Notes: generated from the sequence alone by a model not told the origin. A stretch of DNA of 64,000 nt from Halpernia sp048269545 (GCF_048269545.1 NZ_JBLXIJ010000002.1:248001-312000), one strand, 5' to 3'; shown: positions 1 through 8,182, counted from the stretch's first letter. A program made the numbers and translations.

Positions 1-312
1 AGTTACTTTTTCATTTGGAAAAACAGGTTTTAAAAATTCAATTTCTGTGGAAGATAAAGCGACAGAAGCTTTTTCATTGATGTCTTTAATTAAATAAATC
101 CCCAAACAAACCAAACCAATTTGCGCCATACATTCCGTTAAAATTACACCCGGAGTTACAGGATAATTTTTAAAATGTCCTTTAAAAAAATCCATATTTT
201 CATTGAAAATGAAATTTCCTTTTACTCCCTTTTCATTAAGAGTTACAATTTCATCTACAAACAAAAAAGGTTTGGAGTAAGGTAATTTTTTTAAAATTTC
301 TTCTGATTTCAT
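1..312 (-). CDS. FabZ-like 3-hydroxyacyl-ACP dehydratase (3' end cut by window)
   Basis: The 104 residues visible form a hotdog-fold dehydratase. The segment GHFKNYPVTPGVILTE (residues 45-60), followed by CMAQIG, matches the FabZ active-site region, with His46 and Glu60 as the likely catalytic pair. FabZ enzymes remove water from 3-hydroxyacyl-ACP in fatty acid elongation. The ATG lies directly after the stop codon of the upstream enoyl-reductase-like gene with no spacing, so the two are almost certainly co-translated. A dehydratase placed in a type III polyketide synthase operon probably helps build a special acyl starter; this role is inferred. The C-terminus is outside the window. It differs enough from housekeeping FabZ in context that no symbol is assigned. 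Confidence 0.8.
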   Translation of the reverse strand, partial: MKSEEILKKLPYSKPFLFVDEIVTLNEKGVKGNFIFNENMDFFKGHFKNYPVTPGVILTECMAQIGLVCLGIYLIKDINEKASVALSSTEIEFLKPVFPNEKVT

Positions 313-1104
313 TTATTGCAAATGTTCTCCACCATCGACTGGAATTACGTTTCCGGTTATCCAAGAAGCTTCATCTTTGCACAAAAGTGAAACCACCTTT
401 GCGACATCTTCTGGTGTTGTTAATCTTTTATTGGGATTTCTTTGGATTGAATTTTTAATTAAATCTTCACTTCCAGGAATCATTTTTAATGAACGAGTTT
501 CCGTAACTCCGGCTTGAATGCAATTACATTTAATTCCAAACGGCGCAAATTCTAACGCAATACTTCTGGAAATCGCTTCTAATGCTGCTTTTGCAGCGGA
601 AACTGCCGCGTAAAATTTCCAAGGTTTTGTGCTTCCTTCGCTTGTAAAAACAATGATTCTACAGTCTTTTGCGAACAAATTATTTTTAAATAAAAGTTGC
701 GTCCAATCATACAAACTCACCGCCATTGCTTGAAAAGTGATTTGAAAATCATCAGAATTTAAAACTTGATTTTCATCAGAAACCATTGCTTTCAAGTTTC
801 CTTTTGCAATACTGTGAATCAAAACTTTTATTTTTGATTTTTCTCCTAAAATTAACTTTAATTCATTAATTATATATAATTGACTATCAATGTTCAAAGC
901 ATCTAAATTAAAATTTAAAAAAGAAATATTTTGAGATTTTATTTTATCAAATTCTTCTGAAATTTCTATCATTTCTGAACGAGAATTTCGATGAACAATA
1001 CAAATATTAAATCCTTCAAGCGCCAATTTTTTCGCAGAAGCTAATCCCAAACCGGAACTTCCGCCTAAAATTAATGCCCAATATTTTTGATTTTTTTCTA
1101 CCAT
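313..1104 (-). CDS. FabI/FabL-type enoyl-ACP reductase-like SDR
   Basis: A 263-residue short-chain dehydrogenase with the nucleotide-binding loop GGSSGLG at 14-20. The catalytic pair is spaced as Tyr165-X6-Lys172 (YAAVSAAK), which is the enoyl-ACP reductase (FabI/FabL) arrangement rather than the Tyr-X3-Lys of ketoreductases. The segment VLIHSIAKG (94-102) resembles the FabI HSIA region, and the C-terminal part (GSEDL, PVDGGE) resembles Bacillus FabL. It probably reduces the enoyl-ACP double bond with NAD(P)H. Its start overlaps the end of the polyketide synthase gene by 7 bases, and its stop abuts the dehydratase start. A ketoreductase of unusual spacing is the main alternative. Confidence 0.72.
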   Translation of the reverse strand: MVEKNQKYWALILGGSSGLGLASAKKLALEGFNICIVHRNSRSEMIEISEEFDKIKSQNISFLNFNLDALNIDSQLYIINELKLILGEKSKIKVLIHSIAKGNLKAMVSDENQVLNSDDFQITFQAMAVSLYDWTQLLFKNNLFAKDCRIIVFTSEGSTKPWKFYAAVSAAKAALEAISRSIALEFAPFGIKCNCIQAGVTETRSLKMIPGSEDLIKNSIQRNPNKRLTTPEDVAKVVSLLCKDEASWITGNVIPVDGGEHLQ

Positions 1105-2150
1105 TCTAATAAAACTCTTTGTGCAGAAAACCCGGGTCCGAAACTTAACATTAAACCTTTTTCTCCCTCTTGTGGATTCTTTTTCATAATTTCTTCTAAA
1201 ACATAAAGTACAGTTGCACTCGACATATTTCCGTATAATCTTAAAATTTCTTTAGTTTCATCAATATTTTTGCCCAATTCTTTAAACATTTCTTCTACCA
1301 TTTGCACGATTTTTTTTCCTCCTGGATGAAAAATTAAATAATTTATATCTTCAATTTTTAAATTTTCTTTGGCTAAAAATGGATGGATTATTTCTGGAAA
1401 ATGAGTCGCAATCGTATCTGGAACTTCAATATCAAGAATCATTTTTAAACCAGAATTAGTAAGTTGAAAACCCATCATTTTTTCCTTATTATAAAAATGA
1501 TACATTTCTTCAGCTAAAATTTTTGGTCCTAAATCTTCTTCGTAAGAACTCAATAATGCGCAAGATGAACCGTCGCCGAAAATTGCTGCACTTACAATAT
1601 TTGCCATCGAAAAATCTTCCAATTGAAATGTTGCAGTCGGCGCTTCAACTGCAATTAACGCAGCTCTTTTATTTGGATTGGCTTCTAAAAATTTTTTTGC
1701 GTAAATAATTCCTGAAACTCCCCCTGCACAACCCATTTCTGTGACTGGCAAACGAACAATATCTTGTTTTAAATTCAGTTTATTGATTAAATAAGCGTCC
1801 AAAGATGGAATCATAATTCCAGTGCAACTTACGGTAATAATATAATCCAAAGTTTGCGGTTTCCAATTGGCTTTTTTTAATGCTTTTTCTAAAACTTTTT
1901 CACCTAAATTAATAGCTTCTCGAACGTAAATATTATTTTTTTCTTCAAAAGAAGTGGCGGTGAAAACTTCGACTGGATCCATAATGGAATACCGTTCATC
2001 AACAGCTGCGCCTTCAAAAATTTTTTTTACTTTTCTACGAAAACGTTCGTCTTGTGAAATCAACCATTGGTCTAAAAAGGGCAAAACTTCTAAAGTTTTA
2101 CGCGAATGTTTTGGTAATTGTTTGGCGACAGAAACTATTTTTACACTCAT
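1098..2150 (-). CDS. Type III polyketide synthase (chalcone/stilbene synthase family)
   Basis: A 350-residue member of the chalcone synthase-like ketosynthases, close to the usual 350-390 residues. The full catalytic triad is visible: Cys141 in EMGCAGG, His275 in IFHPGG and Asn308 in YGNMSS. The GPG loop near 338-340 (SFGPGF) is also present. Such enzymes extend an acyl-CoA or acyl-ACP starter with malonyl units and cyclise the chain to resorcinols, pyrones or quinone precursors. The gene overlaps the methyltransferase upstream by 4 bases (ATGA) and the enoyl-reductase-like gene downstream by 7. The order synthase, methyltransferase and flavoprotein recalls the phenolic-lipid operons of Streptomyces (srsABC). 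Starter and product cannot be read from the sequence. Confidence 0.92.
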   Translation of the reverse strand: MSVKIVSVAKQLPKHSRKTLEVLPFLDQWLISQDERFRRKVKKIFEGAAVDERYSIMDPVEVFTATSFEEKNNIYVREAINLGEKVLEKALKKANWKPQTLDYIITVSCTGIMIPSLDAYLINKLNLKQDIVRLPVTEMGCAGGVSGIIYAKKFLEANPNKRAALIAVEAPTATFQLEDFSMANIVSAAIFGDGSSCALLSSYEEDLGPKILAEEMYHFYNKEKMMGFQLTNSGLKMILDIEVPDTIATHFPEIIHPFLAKENLKIEDINYLIFHPGGKKIVQMVEEMFKELGKNIDETKEILRLYGNMSSATVLYVLEEIMKKNPQEGEKGLMLSFGPGFSAQRVLLEW

Positions 2151-2860
2151 ATTTTTTTAATAATCCATTGAAAGCGAAACGCCCATTTCCATTTAATACT
2201 GTAGTTTTTTAAATTTAATTTCTGCGAGAATAATTCTAAATCTGGTTTTTTAAAACCTCTCAAAATAGAAATTAAACCATCATTTGCTGTCATTCTTTCT
2301 AATCTAAAAATAAAAATTATTATTTGAAAAAGTCGATAAGCTAATTTACTTCGTTGCAAATCATTTACCACAATTCCTTTTTTAACCAAATTAAAGATTT
2401 TTTTTAAAATTTTTAAAATTTCATCATCTTTAAAGTGATGTAAAGTAAGCGTAATTAGAGCGATATCTATATTAATTTTAGAAAAATCGTAAAGAAAAAT
2501 ATCTTCTGCTAAATAAGTAATGTTTTTATAATTTTTGGAACAATTTTCTGCGTGTCTTATCGTCGCTTGGTTTGCATCAATGCCGATTAATTTAAAATTT
2601 AAATTCTGTTTTTTTGCAAAATCAGAAAGCATTCGAACCATATCTCCGCTTCCGCAACCGAAATCTAAAATAGTAATTTCAGTATTTTTCGGAACATTTT
2701 TTAGCAAACATTTTACGCCATTTAAAGTCACAGAATTTCCACCTAAAAGTTGATTAATTTTTGCAATATCATCTAAAGCTGTAACTAAACCTTGATTATC
2801 CATGGAAAAATCGTCCATAGATTCTTCTAAATCTGTTCTGTAAGTTGTGTTTAAAGCCAT
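2147..2860 (-). CDS. SAM-dependent class I methyltransferase of the polyketide operon
   Basis: A 237-residue methyltransferase with motif I LDFGCGSGD (65-73) and the acidic post-I residue Asp95 in LIGIDA. A hydrophobic stretch near 176-187 (RLFQIIIFIFRL) could contact lipid or membrane. It probably methylates the ring or a hydroxyl group of the polyketide product, as the methyltransferases beside type III synthases in alkylresorcinol operons do; this is inferred from context. The start shares one base with the stop of the flavoprotein gene (TAATG), and its end overlaps the synthase start by 4 bases, so all three proteins should be made in fixed proportion. C- versus O-methylation cannot be decided. 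Confidence 0.82.
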   Translation of the reverse strand: MALNTTYRTDLEESMDDFSMDNQGLVTALDDIAKINQLLGGNSVTLNGVKCLLKNVPKNTEITILDFGCGSGDMVRMLSDFAKKQNLNFKLIGIDANQATIRHAENCSKNYKNITYLAEDIFLYDFSKINIDIALITLTLHHFKDDEILKILKKIFNLVKKGIVVNDLQRSKLAYRLFQIIIFIFRLERMTANDGLISILRGFKKPDLELFSQKLNLKNYSIKWKWAFRFQWIIKKI

Positions 2861-3999
2861 TATTTTGGAAGGGGAATTTCTTTCCCGTGTGTTTTTTTAA
2901 TTATTAAAGGAAGTAAAAATGGAAAATAAGTAATTGCTTTGGTTAAAATTTCAGACAAGAAAGAATGTTCAAATATCTTGCCCAAAAGTCGCCCAAACTT
3001 TAATCTGCTTTTAAAATTTCCATCCCAATTTTTAGAATAATTATTTTCCATTTTTTTACGAGAAATTTTCTCATTTAAAAATTCTGCGACTTCTTCTGAA
3101 GCCAATTTTGCACTGTGAATCGCCATTGCCATTCCGTTTCCGCATAGTGGATGAATTAATCCCGCGGAATCTCCAATCATCAGAATATGATTTTCTACAT
3201 TTTCTTTTTCATCAAAACAAATCTGACTAATTGTTAAAGGTTTGTCAAAAACCATTTCAGAATTTTGTAAAATTTTCTTCAAATGTGGATTTTTTTGAAC
3301 CACTTTTTGCTGAAATTCTTCGATATTTTTAAATTTTTTGAAAGATTTAAAATCAGTTAAATAGCAAATATTAAGTAAATTATTTTCCACTTTTGAAACG
3401 CCGCAATAACCGCCTTTAAAATTGTGCAAACCAACTAAATCATTTGGGAATTCTCCGTTATAATGCGATTTCACAGCAAGCCAAGGTGATTTTTTATTTA
3501 GGAATGAACGTTTCATATTCAAATCTAAATTGGACCTTTTACCGAAACTTCCTAAAACCACTTTTGATTTTAAAACCTCACCATTTGACAAGATGATTTC
3601 AAAAAAATCCTCTTTAAATATAATTTCATTTACTTGTTCCTGAATAATTTTACAATTTTGCGAAATTGCTTTTTGATACAAAGCAAAATCTAAAGAATAA
3701 CGGCTGATTCCAAATCCACCAAGAGGAAGTTTAGAATTAATCATTTTTCCCGATTCCGATGAAAATTGCAAATCGGTAATGTGTGTTGGTTTTAATTTTT
3801 CAATTTTAATATCCAACCATTTAAAATAAGGTAAAACTTCATTTGAAATATATTCGCCGCAAACTTTATGTTTTGGATATTCATTTTTTTCAATAACAAT
3901 TACTGAAAAACCTAATTTAGTCAAATGAATTGCGGAAGTTAATCCCGCTAAACCACCACCGATTATTAGGATTTGGGAGTTTTTGGTAGAGTTTATCAA
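2860..3999 (-). CDS. FAD-dependent oxidoreductase (geranylgeranyl reductase/monooxygenase-like)
   Basis: A 379-residue flavoprotein with an N-terminal dinucleotide fold, GGGLAGL at 14-20 and the ribose-binding Glu37. It also has HKVCGEYIS (44-52), common in geranylgeranyl-reductase-like enzymes, and a late FAD motif MIGDSAGLIHPLCGNG. Members reduce isoprenoid double bonds or hydroxylate aromatic rings. Beside a type III synthase and a methyltransferase, ring hydroxylation towards a quinone or modification of the lipid tail is plausible. No ATG precedes the FAD motif, and a TTG at 3999 gives the correct N-terminus. The gene starts 26 bases after acetyl-CoA synthetase and overlaps the methyltransferase by one base. 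Confidence 0.82.
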   Translation of the reverse strand: MINSTKNSQILIIGGGLAGLTSAIHLTKLGFSVIVIEKNEYPKHKVCGEYISNEVLPYFKWLDIKIEKLKPTHITDLQFSSESGKMINSKLPLGGFGISRYSLDFALYQKAISQNCKIIQEQVNEIIFKEDFFEIILSNGEVLKSKVVLGSFGKRSNLDLNMKRSFLNKKSPWLAVKSHYNGEFPNDLVGLHNFKGGYCGVSKVENNLLNICYLTDFKSFKKFKNIEEFQQKVVQKNPHLKKILQNSEMVFDKPLTISQICFDEKENVENHILMIGDSAGLIHPLCGNGMAMAIHSAKLASEEVAEFLNEKISRKKMENNYSKNWDGNFKSRLKFGRLLGKIFEHSFLSEILTKAITYFPFLLPLIIKKTHGKEIPLPK

Positions 4000-4025
4000 T
4001 TTTTGAAAGTATGTGTATGTAAAAA

Positions 4026-5933
4026 TTAGACTTTTTGATCTTTAATTTCATCCACAATTTCAGGATTCAGCAAAGTAGAAGTATCACCAAAATTACTAAA
4101 ATCTCCTTCTGCAATTTTTCTTAAAATTCTTCGCATAATCTTTCCAGAACGCGTTTTTGGAAGAGCAGAAACAAACTGAATTTTATCTAATTTCGCAATT
4201 GGTCCCATTGTTTCAGAAATCACATTATTAATTTCTTTTTTCAAATTTTCTCTATCCCGGGTTTCACCAAAATCTTTTAAAATCACAAAACCATAAAGCG
4301 CACTTCCTTTTATATCATGAGGATAACCAACAATCGCTGATTCTGCAACAGCTGGATGAAGATTTATACTGTCTTCAATTGGCGCAGTTCCAAGATTATG
4401 TCCGGAAACGATAATCACATCATCTACTCTTCCTGTAATTCTATAATAACCAACTTCATCGCGCAAAGCTCCGTCTCCACTAAAATATTTTCCTGGAAAA
4501 GCGGAGAAATAAGTATCGATATATCTTTGATGATCGCCCCAAATTGTACGCGCAATTCCCGGCCACGGAAAACGAATACATAAATTTCCATCCACTTGAT
4601 TTCCGGTAATTTCATTTCGTTTATCATCCATCAAAACTGGCTGAATTCCAGGTAATGGTAAAGTGGCATAAGTTGGTTTTGTCGGTGTAATAAAAGGAAG
4701 CGGAGAAATCATAATTCCGCCCGTTTCAGTTTGCCACCAAGTATCAACAATTGGGCATTTTCTTTTTCCGACGTGATCATTATACCAATGCCACGCTTCA
4801 TCATTAATTGGTTCACCTACAGAACCAATAACTCTTAAACTTGATAAATCATGTTTTTCAATCCATTCATATCCTTCTTTTGCTAAAGCACGGATTGCAG
4901 TTGGAGCGGTATAAAACTGTGTGATTTTATGTTTTTCGATAACTTCCCAAAAACGATCTGGATTTGGAAAAGTCGGAACTCCTTCAAAAATAACTGTTGT
5001 TGCGCCATTTACTAAAGGACCATAAAGAATGTATGAATGTCCTGTAACCCAACCAATATCTGCAGTACACCAATAAATATCATTTTCTTGATAATCAAAA
5101 ACATTTTTAAAAGTATAAGATGTGAAAACCATGTAACCTGCAGTAGTATGTAACATGCCTTTTGGTTTTCCTGTAGAACCAGAAGTATAAAGAATGAAAA
5201 GTGGATCTTCTGCATCCATAATTTTTGTTACAAAATCGGGTGAAGCTTTTTGATATAAATCATCAAGCCAAATGTCTCTATTGTCATTCCAATGGACTTT
5301 ACAATTTGTTCTTTTTACCACTAAAACTTTTTCTACTACAGGTGTTTTTTCTACAGCCTTATCGATAATAGTTTTTAAATCAATAGATTTATTTCCACGG
5401 TAACTTCCATCAGAACAAATAATCAATTTCGCACCACAATCATTAACTCTTGAAGCAACTGCAGTATCAGAAAAGCCAGCAAAAATTACAGAATGAATAG
5501 CGCCCATTTTTGCACAAGCTAACATTGAAATTGCTAATTCTGGAATCATAGGTAAATAAATACAAACTCTTTCACCTTTTTTAACACCCAATTCTGTTAA
5601 AACATTTGCCATTTTGCAAACTCTTTTATGCAATTCTCGGTAAGAAATATATTCTGCGACTTCTTCAGGATTATTTGGTTCAAAAATAATGGCTGTTTTA
5701 TCGCCGCGCTCGTTTAAATGTCTATCTAAACAATTTTTGGTGATATTTAATTTGGCATTTTTAAACCATTTAATTTCAGCTTTTTCCATATCATATTCCA
5801 CCACTTTGCTCCATCTTTGGTACCAAACAAAATTTTCATCAGCTATTTTATCCCAGAATTTTTTAGGGTTTTTAATTGATTTTTTATATTCTTTAAAATA
5901 TTCCGGAAGGTTCTGTATATGGTAATTTGACAT
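4026..5933 (-). CDS. acsA: Acetyl-CoA synthetase (AMP-forming)
   Basis: A 635-residue ANL-superfamily ligase of normal Acs length that makes acetyl-CoA from acetate, ATP and CoA through acetyl-AMP. The phosphate-binding loop YTSGSTGKPKG (249-259), WWQTETGG (399-406), the hinge segment GRVDDVIIVSGHN and the acetylatable Lys598 in PKTRSGKIMRR are all visible. It is the first gene of the minus-strand run and lies only 26 bases before the flavoprotein gene, so the polyketide genes may be read from its promoter. It could raise the acetyl-/malonyl-CoA supply for the synthase, although Acs also stands alone in central metabolism. A possible minus-strand promoter box (TAATTTTG) lies at 6010-6017. Confidence 0.96.
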   Translation of the reverse strand: MSNYHIQNLPEYFKEYKKSIKNPKKFWDKIADENFVWYQRWSKVVEYDMEKAEIKWFKNAKLNITKNCLDRHLNERGDKTAIIFEPNNPEEVAEYISYRELHKRVCKMANVLTELGVKKGERVCIYLPMIPELAISMLACAKMGAIHSVIFAGFSDTAVASRVNDCGAKLIICSDGSYRGNKSIDLKTIIDKAVEKTPVVEKVLVVKRTNCKVHWNDNRDIWLDDLYQKASPDFVTKIMDAEDPLFILYTSGSTGKPKGMLHTTAGYMVFTSYTFKNVFDYQENDIYWCTADIGWVTGHSYILYGPLVNGATTVIFEGVPTFPNPDRFWEVIEKHKITQFYTAPTAIRALAKEGYEWIEKHDLSSLRVIGSVGEPINDEAWHWYNDHVGKRKCPIVDTWWQTETGGIMISPLPFITPTKPTYATLPLPGIQPVLMDDKRNEITGNQVDGNLCIRFPWPGIARTIWGDHQRYIDTYFSAFPGKYFSGDGALRDEVGYYRITGRVDDVIIVSGHNLGTAPIEDSINLHPAVAESAIVGYPHDIKGSALYGFVILKDFGETRDRENLKKEINNVISETMGPIAKLDKIQFVSALPKTRSGKIMRRILRKIAEGDFSNFGDTSTLLNPEIVDEIKDQKV

Positions 5934-6009
5934 TGTGAAATTTTAATTATTAAATTTAAGATTATAATTTTAATTAAAAAAAAGATATCAACATAAATTA
6001 AATTTATTC

Positions 6010-6017
6010 CAAAATTA
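6010..6017 (-). promoter_or_regulatory. Possible -7 box for acsA
   Basis: On the minus strand the sequence TAATTTTG fits the Bacteroidota -7 consensus TAnnTTTG, about 77 bases upstream of the acsA start. No well-spaced -33 TTG is seen, so this is a tentative call. It would face away from the pyr leader promoter in the same divergent region. Confidence 0.3.
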
Positions 6018-6041
6018 TTTTTTCAATCCTCAAAATATCTG

Positions 6042-6049
6042 TACTTTTG
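6042..6049 (+). promoter_or_regulatory. -7 promoter box of the pyrB-carAB leader transcript
   Basis: TACTTTTG is a perfect match to TAnnTTTG. With this box centred at about -7, transcription would start near 6053, only a few bases before the leader ATG at 6056. The leader mRNA would then be almost leaderless. A -33 TTG at the usual spacing is not evident. Confidence 0.55.
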
Positions 6050-6055
6050 TACCCA

Positions 6056-6124
6056 ATGAAAATAAAATTTCCATTGAACGATTTTATAGAAGACGGTTTT
6101 TCCGTTTCAAAATATTTTTTTTAA
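6056..6124 (+). CDS. Putative pyr leader peptide (22 codons), attenuation control ORF
   Basis: ATG to TAA encodes MKIKFPLNDFIEDGFSVSKYFF. It begins about 6 bases after a perfect -7 box and ends 3 bases before the stem of an intrinsic terminator at 6127-6157, which itself precedes pyrB. Inside the ORF are a 5-bp hairpin (GACGG, T5 loop, CCGTT at 6092-6106) and then eight consecutive T residues (6115-6122). In E. coli pyrBI, RNA polymerase pauses at U-rich leader sequence when UTP is low. The ribosome translating the leader peptide then catches up and prevents terminator folding. The same layout is seen here; peptide sequence similarity to PyrL is not claimed and the mechanism is inferred. Confidence 0.6.
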   Translation: MKIKFPLNDFIEDGFSVSKYFF

Positions 6125-6126
6125 TT

Positions 6127-6157
6127 AAACGAGACTTTTTTAGTTTCGTTTTTTTTT
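6127..6157 (+). terminator. Attenuator (intrinsic terminator) upstream of pyrB
   Basis: The arms AAACGAGACT (6127-6136) and AGTTTCGTTT (6142-6151) form a 10-bp stem with a single G-U pair and a T5 loop. The stem is followed by six more T residues. The hairpin stands between the leader ORF stop (6124) and the pyrB ATG (6175), so it would stop pyr transcripts early unless a ribosome covers its 5' arm. Confidence 0.78.
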
Positions 6158-6174
6158 GTTTAAAATTTAAAAAT

Positions 6175-7062
6175 ATGGTGACTTTAGAAAATCTTAGCAA
6201 AGAAAAAATCTTATCAATCCTTTCTTTAGCAAATGAATTTAAAAATGGTTTAACATTAAAGCCCCAATCTAAAATATTTGCTGCAAATCTCTTTTTTGAA
6301 GATAGTACAAGAACAAAAATGAGTTTTGAAATGGCAGAACGCAAACTTGGTTTTGAAGTAATTCCTTTTGATGTTTCAAAAAGCTCCGTCAACAAAGGCG
6401 AATCACTTTACGATACTGTAAAAACATTGGAAAGCATTGGTTTAAATCTATTAGTCATTCGTCATTCTCAAAATAAATTTTATGAGGAATTAAAAAATAT
6501 AAAAATTCCGATTATCAATGCAGGAGACGGAACGGGAAATCATCCAAGTCAAAGTTTATTAGATTTAATGACTATTCAACAGGAATTTAAAAATTTTGAA
6601 AATTTAAAAATTGGAATTATTGGCGATGTAAAACACAGCAGAGTTGCACATTCACTTTCTGACGCACTTCGGAAAATGGGTTCAAAAGTTTATTTTTCTG
6701 GTCCAGAAGAATGGTTTGAAGAAGCAAATTTTATGAATGATACTTACAGAGATTTAGATGAGTTGATTCCGATTGCAGATGTTTTAATTTTTCTAAGAAT
6801 TCAACATGAAAGGCACGGTTTAGCAAAATTTGAAGATGTTGATTATTTAAAAAAATATGGTTTAACAAAAGAGCGTGAGCAAAAAATGAAATCTACTGCG
6901 ATAATTATGCATCCCGCTCCGATAAACAGAAATGTAGAAATGGATACCGATTTGGTAGAATGCAAACGTTCGAGAATTTTTAAACAAATGGAAAACGGTG
7001 TTTTTGCAAGAATGGCAATTTTAAAAATTTCTTTAGAAGAAAAAGGGATTGAATTCAAATAG
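6175..7062 (+). CDS. pyrB: Aspartate carbamoyltransferase catalytic chain
   Basis: A 295-residue carbamoyltransferase making N-carbamoyl-aspartate, the first committed step of pyrimidine synthesis. The carbamoyl-phosphate loop STRTKMSF starts at residue 44, the loop lysine lies in SSVNKGES (70-77), His123 sits in GNHPSQS, and HPAPINR near the C-terminus is the aspartate-site region. It is slightly shorter than the usual 305-310 residues. No regulatory chain pyrI follows; instead carA and carB do, so carbamoyl phosphate synthesis and use share one transcript. Upstream lies a leader ORF plus terminator, which suggests control by attenuation rather than by a PyrR protein. No pyrR gene is seen in the window. 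Confidence 0.96.
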   Translation: MVTLENLSKEKILSILSLANEFKNGLTLKPQSKIFAANLFFEDSTRTKMSFEMAERKLGFEVIPFDVSKSSVNKGESLYDTVKTLESIGLNLLVIRHSQNKFYEELKNIKIPIINAGDGTGNHPSQSLLDLMTIQQEFKNFENLKIGIIGDVKHSRVAHSLSDALRKMGSKVYFSGPEEWFEEANFMNDTYRDLDELIPIADVLIFLRIQHERHGLAKFEDVDYLKKYGLTKEREQKMKSTAIIMHPAPINRNVEMDTDLVECKRSRIFKQMENGVFARMAILKISLEEKGIEFK

Positions 7063-7091
7063 TAATAATTATAAATTTTATAAATATATAA

Positions 7092-8180
7092 ATGAAAAAA
7101 ATATTAATATTAGAAACTGGAGAAATTTTTAAAGGAGAAAGTTTTGGAAATTCTGAAAATGTCTCTGGTGAAGTAGTTTTTAATACAGCAATGACTGGTT
7201 ATCAGGAATTAATTTCTGATCCCTCCTATTGCGATCAATTGGTTTGTATGACTTATCCGTTGATTGGAAATTACGGAATCAATCGTGATGATTTTGAAAG
7301 TATTGAACCCTCAATTAAAGGCTTAATTGTAAAAGAAGTTTGTGATTTTCCGTCAAATTTTCGCTCACAAATGACATTAAAAGAATTGTTTGAGATAAAA
7401 AATATTTCAGGAATTTCAGGAATTGATACTAGAAGATTGACCAGAACCTTAAGAAATCACGGCGTTGTAAAAGGTAGAATTGTAGAAGAAAATGCAAAAA
7501 TTGAAACTGTTATTCAAGAATTAAAAAAAGAAAAATTCTCTACCAATGAAGTAAAAAAAGTTTCCACGAAAACCGCTTATGCAAATCCTGGTCGTGGATT
7601 GAAAGTTGTTCTTGTTGATTTTGGTTCTAAATTAGGAATTTTAAGAGAATTAGGACAAAGAGATTGTGACGTTACAGTTGTTTCTTACAATACAATTGCT
7701 GAAGATATTTTACTCTTAAATCCAGACGGAATAATGCTTTCCAACGGACCGGGAAATCCAGAAGATAATCCAATTGCTATAAAAATGATTCAAGATTTAT
7801 TGGGAAAAATTCCCATTTTCGGGATTTGTTTGGGTCATCAATTAATTGGTTTGGCTTGTGGCGCAAAAACTTTTAAATTAAAATTCGGACATCGTGGTGG
7901 AAATCATCCAGTTTTAGATTTAAAGAAAAATAAAGTGGCGATAACTTCTCAAAATCATGGTTATGCAGTCAATCAAGAATCATTAAAAAACACCGAATTA
8001 GAAGAAACACATATTGCTTTAAATGATAAAACCAATGAAGGTTTAAAACATAAAATTCATCCGTGTTTTTCTGTACAATATCATCCCGAATCCAGTCCAG
8101 GACCAGAAGATGCAAATTATTTGTTTGATGAGTTTATCATACTCATGGAGAAATTCAAAACTAAAAAATTATTAAAATAA
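7092..8180 (+). CDS. carA: Carbamoyl-phosphate synthase small (glutaminase) subunit
   Basis: A 362-residue subunit of normal length. The N-terminal CarA domain (GEIFKGESFG, TGYQELISDPSY) is followed by a class I glutamine amidotransferase domain. That domain carries the nucleophile Cys in GICLGHQ and the His/Glu pair in QYHPESSPGP. It hydrolyses glutamine and channels ammonia to CarB. It sits 29 bases after pyrB and 2 bases before carB, which supports one pyrB-carA-carB operon and a matched supply of both subunits. In arginine-regulated organisms carAB usually sits with arg genes; here pyrimidine control is more likely. Confidence 0.97.
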   Translation: MKKILILETGEIFKGESFGNSENVSGEVVFNTAMTGYQELISDPSYCDQLVCMTYPLIGNYGINRDDFESIEPSIKGLIVKEVCDFPSNFRSQMTLKELFEIKNISGISGIDTRRLTRTLRNHGVVKGRIVEENAKIETVIQELKKEKFSTNEVKKVSTKTAYANPGRGLKVVLVDFGSKLGILRELGQRDCDVTVVSYNTIAEDILLLNPDGIMLSNGPGNPEDNPIAIKMIQDLLGKIPIFGICLGHQLIGLACGAKTFKLKFGHRGGNHPVLDLKKNKVAITSQNHGYAVNQESLKNTELEETHIALNDKTNEGLKHKIHPCFSVQYHPESSPGPEDANYLFDEFIILMEKFKTKKLLK

Positions 8181-8182
8181 AT

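Noticed and set aside
6084..6395. Minus-strand ORF of 103 codons across the pyr leader and pyrB start.
   Set aside because: It runs antisense to the attenuator and the conserved carbamoyl-phosphate loop of pyrB and has a low-complexity, Lys-rich translation.
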